Assembly: GCA_963921195.1 (NCBI GenBank) | Contig: OY992537.1 | Location: 12,825,716-12,889,715, forward strand | Source: Pegoplata infirma | Lineage: Eukaryota > Arthropoda > Insecta > Diptera > Anthomyiidae | Length of the DNA stretch: 64,000 nt | Reading direction: 5' to 3' | Part shown: piece after piece, positions 63,422 through 64,000 of the stretch | Position numbering within the stretch: the first letter of the stretch is position 1 | Layout: each line of letters starts with the position of its first letter | Notes under the pieces: model-generated | What the model saw: the letters and a program-made list of their open reading frames with translations, nothing else | Databases searched by the model: none | Told to the model about the DNA's origin: nothing | Position numbers and translations under genes: made by a program

Positions 63422-63769
63422 CAGGGGCGTATCCAGGATTTTATTTCGGAGGGGGCCCAACATTATTTTTAAATTTTTTTTTACAAAAAACAGCACATGT
63501 TTTTGAATTTTTCCCGATCTTTTCCTTGAACTGAATGTAACACAATGAGATTCTTCATTTTTGTGTAAGTTTACCACCGTTTGGGGGGAAATTAAGTTTT
63601 TTTTATATTTTAGCATTTTTTTAAAGTGCGAATTTTATTAGATGCTGAAACATTTTTACAAAGAAGATTATCTGAAATTTTTTCAAAGAAAAGTCTAAGA
63701 TTCTATCACAATTTGCAGTTAAGACAGTTTTTGTAATAGAAAAAGTCAAAGACTCTATATCATATTTTT
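63422..63769 (+). mobile_element. Truncated CAGGGGCGTATCCAGG element (hAT-like)
   Basis: The end CAGGGGCGTATCCAGG with 'GGAGGGGGCCC' just inside matches the CAGGCGCGGATCCAGG end at 24390. It is followed by 'AAGATTCTATCACAATTT'-type units like those at 25180-26350. No second end in the window; the A repeat at 63770 cuts into it or follows it. Confidence 0.65.
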
Positions 63770-64000
63770 TTTTATACCCTCCACTCTAGTGATAGAGGGT
63801 ATATATAAGTTTGTCATTCCGTTTGTAACACATCGAAATATTGGTCTAGGACCCCAAAAAGTATATATATTTATGATCCTCGATCGATTTTAAGTCGATC
63901 TAGCGATGTCCGTCCGTCCGTCCGTCCGTCCGTCTGTCTGTCTGTCTGTCCGTAGAAAACACGCTAACTTTTGAAAGACTTTACAGAGGCTTCTGAAGTT
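63770..64000 (-). mobile_element. A-family repeat running off the window
   Basis: Minus-strand right end: 'TATACCCTCCACTCTAGTG' / 'ATAGAGGGTATATATAAG', 'CGAAATATTGGTCTAGG', 'CATGATCCTCGATC'-like sequence, 'GTCGATCTAGCGATG', (CCGT)n(CTGT)n at 63908-63950 and 'GAAAACACGCTAACTTTTGA'. It continues beyond 64000. Confidence 0.85.

Overview
This is 64 kb of extremely A+T-rich eukaryotic DNA. I find no host protein-coding gene, rRNA or intact tRNA. Almost every open reading frame is short, poly-Phe/Lys/Asn biased and lies in simple-sequence or repeat DNA. The only supported coding homology is two 5'-truncated C-terminal fragments of non-LTR retrotransposons (34.4 kb and 53.6 kb). The repeats point to a fly, probably a calyptrate such as a blowfly or muscid. 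The main clue is the dispersed repeats that start with an 'AAGTTAAATTCGGC..GCCGAAT' segment, carry (CCGT/GACG)n next to 'CATCGCTAGA', contain 'TATATACTTTATGGGGTCC', and end in 'GGAGGGTATA'. From memory, such repeats are common in higher Diptera; the species is not determined. The window looks like intergenic or intronic heterochromatin-like DNA made of transposons inserted into transposons.

Layout. 0-4.8 kb: ends of A and B repeats, a CACTNA-type MITE (981-1501), a TA-flanked MITE (1845-2828) and about 1.5 kb of unassigned DNA. 4.8-8.6 kb: one A repeat split by a 2.3-kb inverted-terminal-repeat element (4951-7286) and by a 501-bp element with a perfect 8-bp duplication (8110-8610). 9.3-15 kb: two head-to-head C repeats, one holding a 2.8-kb foldback (9465-12284) and the other a 1.2-kb palindromic minisatellite (13390-14592). 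16.7-17.8 kb: hAT-like element full of GATTAATC. 17.8-22.7 kb: a five-layer nest. 23.2-28 kb: a CCCAG MITE, two adjacent hAT-like elements with perfect 8-bp duplications, and a palindrome holding another MITE. 29.6-31 kb: CCCAGTCAGAAA element. 31-33.5 kb: hairpin, then a foldback with five direct copies of TGTAAACTCCGTC. 33.5-36.2 kb: two B repeats around a retrotransposon tail, then a ~140-bp tandem array. 37.2-41.9 kb: foldbacks hosting a MITE, a hAT-like element and related MITEs. 42-43.7 kb: B repeat holding two tRNA-like (SINE-like) units. 44-45.7 kb: nested CACTGA/CACAGAAAA MITEs. 47.3-51.4 kb: a C repeat, an inverted repeat with a MITE, and a near-perfect 90-bp palindrome. 51.8-55.5 kb: an E repeat, then an A repeat split by a 2.1-kb insertion that holds a retrotransposon 3' end with a 14-bp duplication. 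56.2-58.3 kb: foldback hosting a pogo/Tigger-like MITE, a TA MITE and a (GGTAAC)n hAT-like element. 59.4-61 kb: MITE, then A inside B. 61.2-61.9 kb: nearly identical 330-bp inverted arms. 62.4-64 kb: CACAG element with a nested palindrome, a truncated CAGGGGCG element, and the start of another A repeat.

The strongest calls are elements whose target-site duplications (TSDs) and terminal inverted repeats (TIRs) can be read directly: seven with perfect 8-bp TSDs, more than a dozen with TA, and one retrotransposon with a 14-bp TSD. Family names A-F are local labels. No protein-based system was found. What is notable is the nesting, which gives a relative insertion order, and several unusual motif arrays and palindromes.
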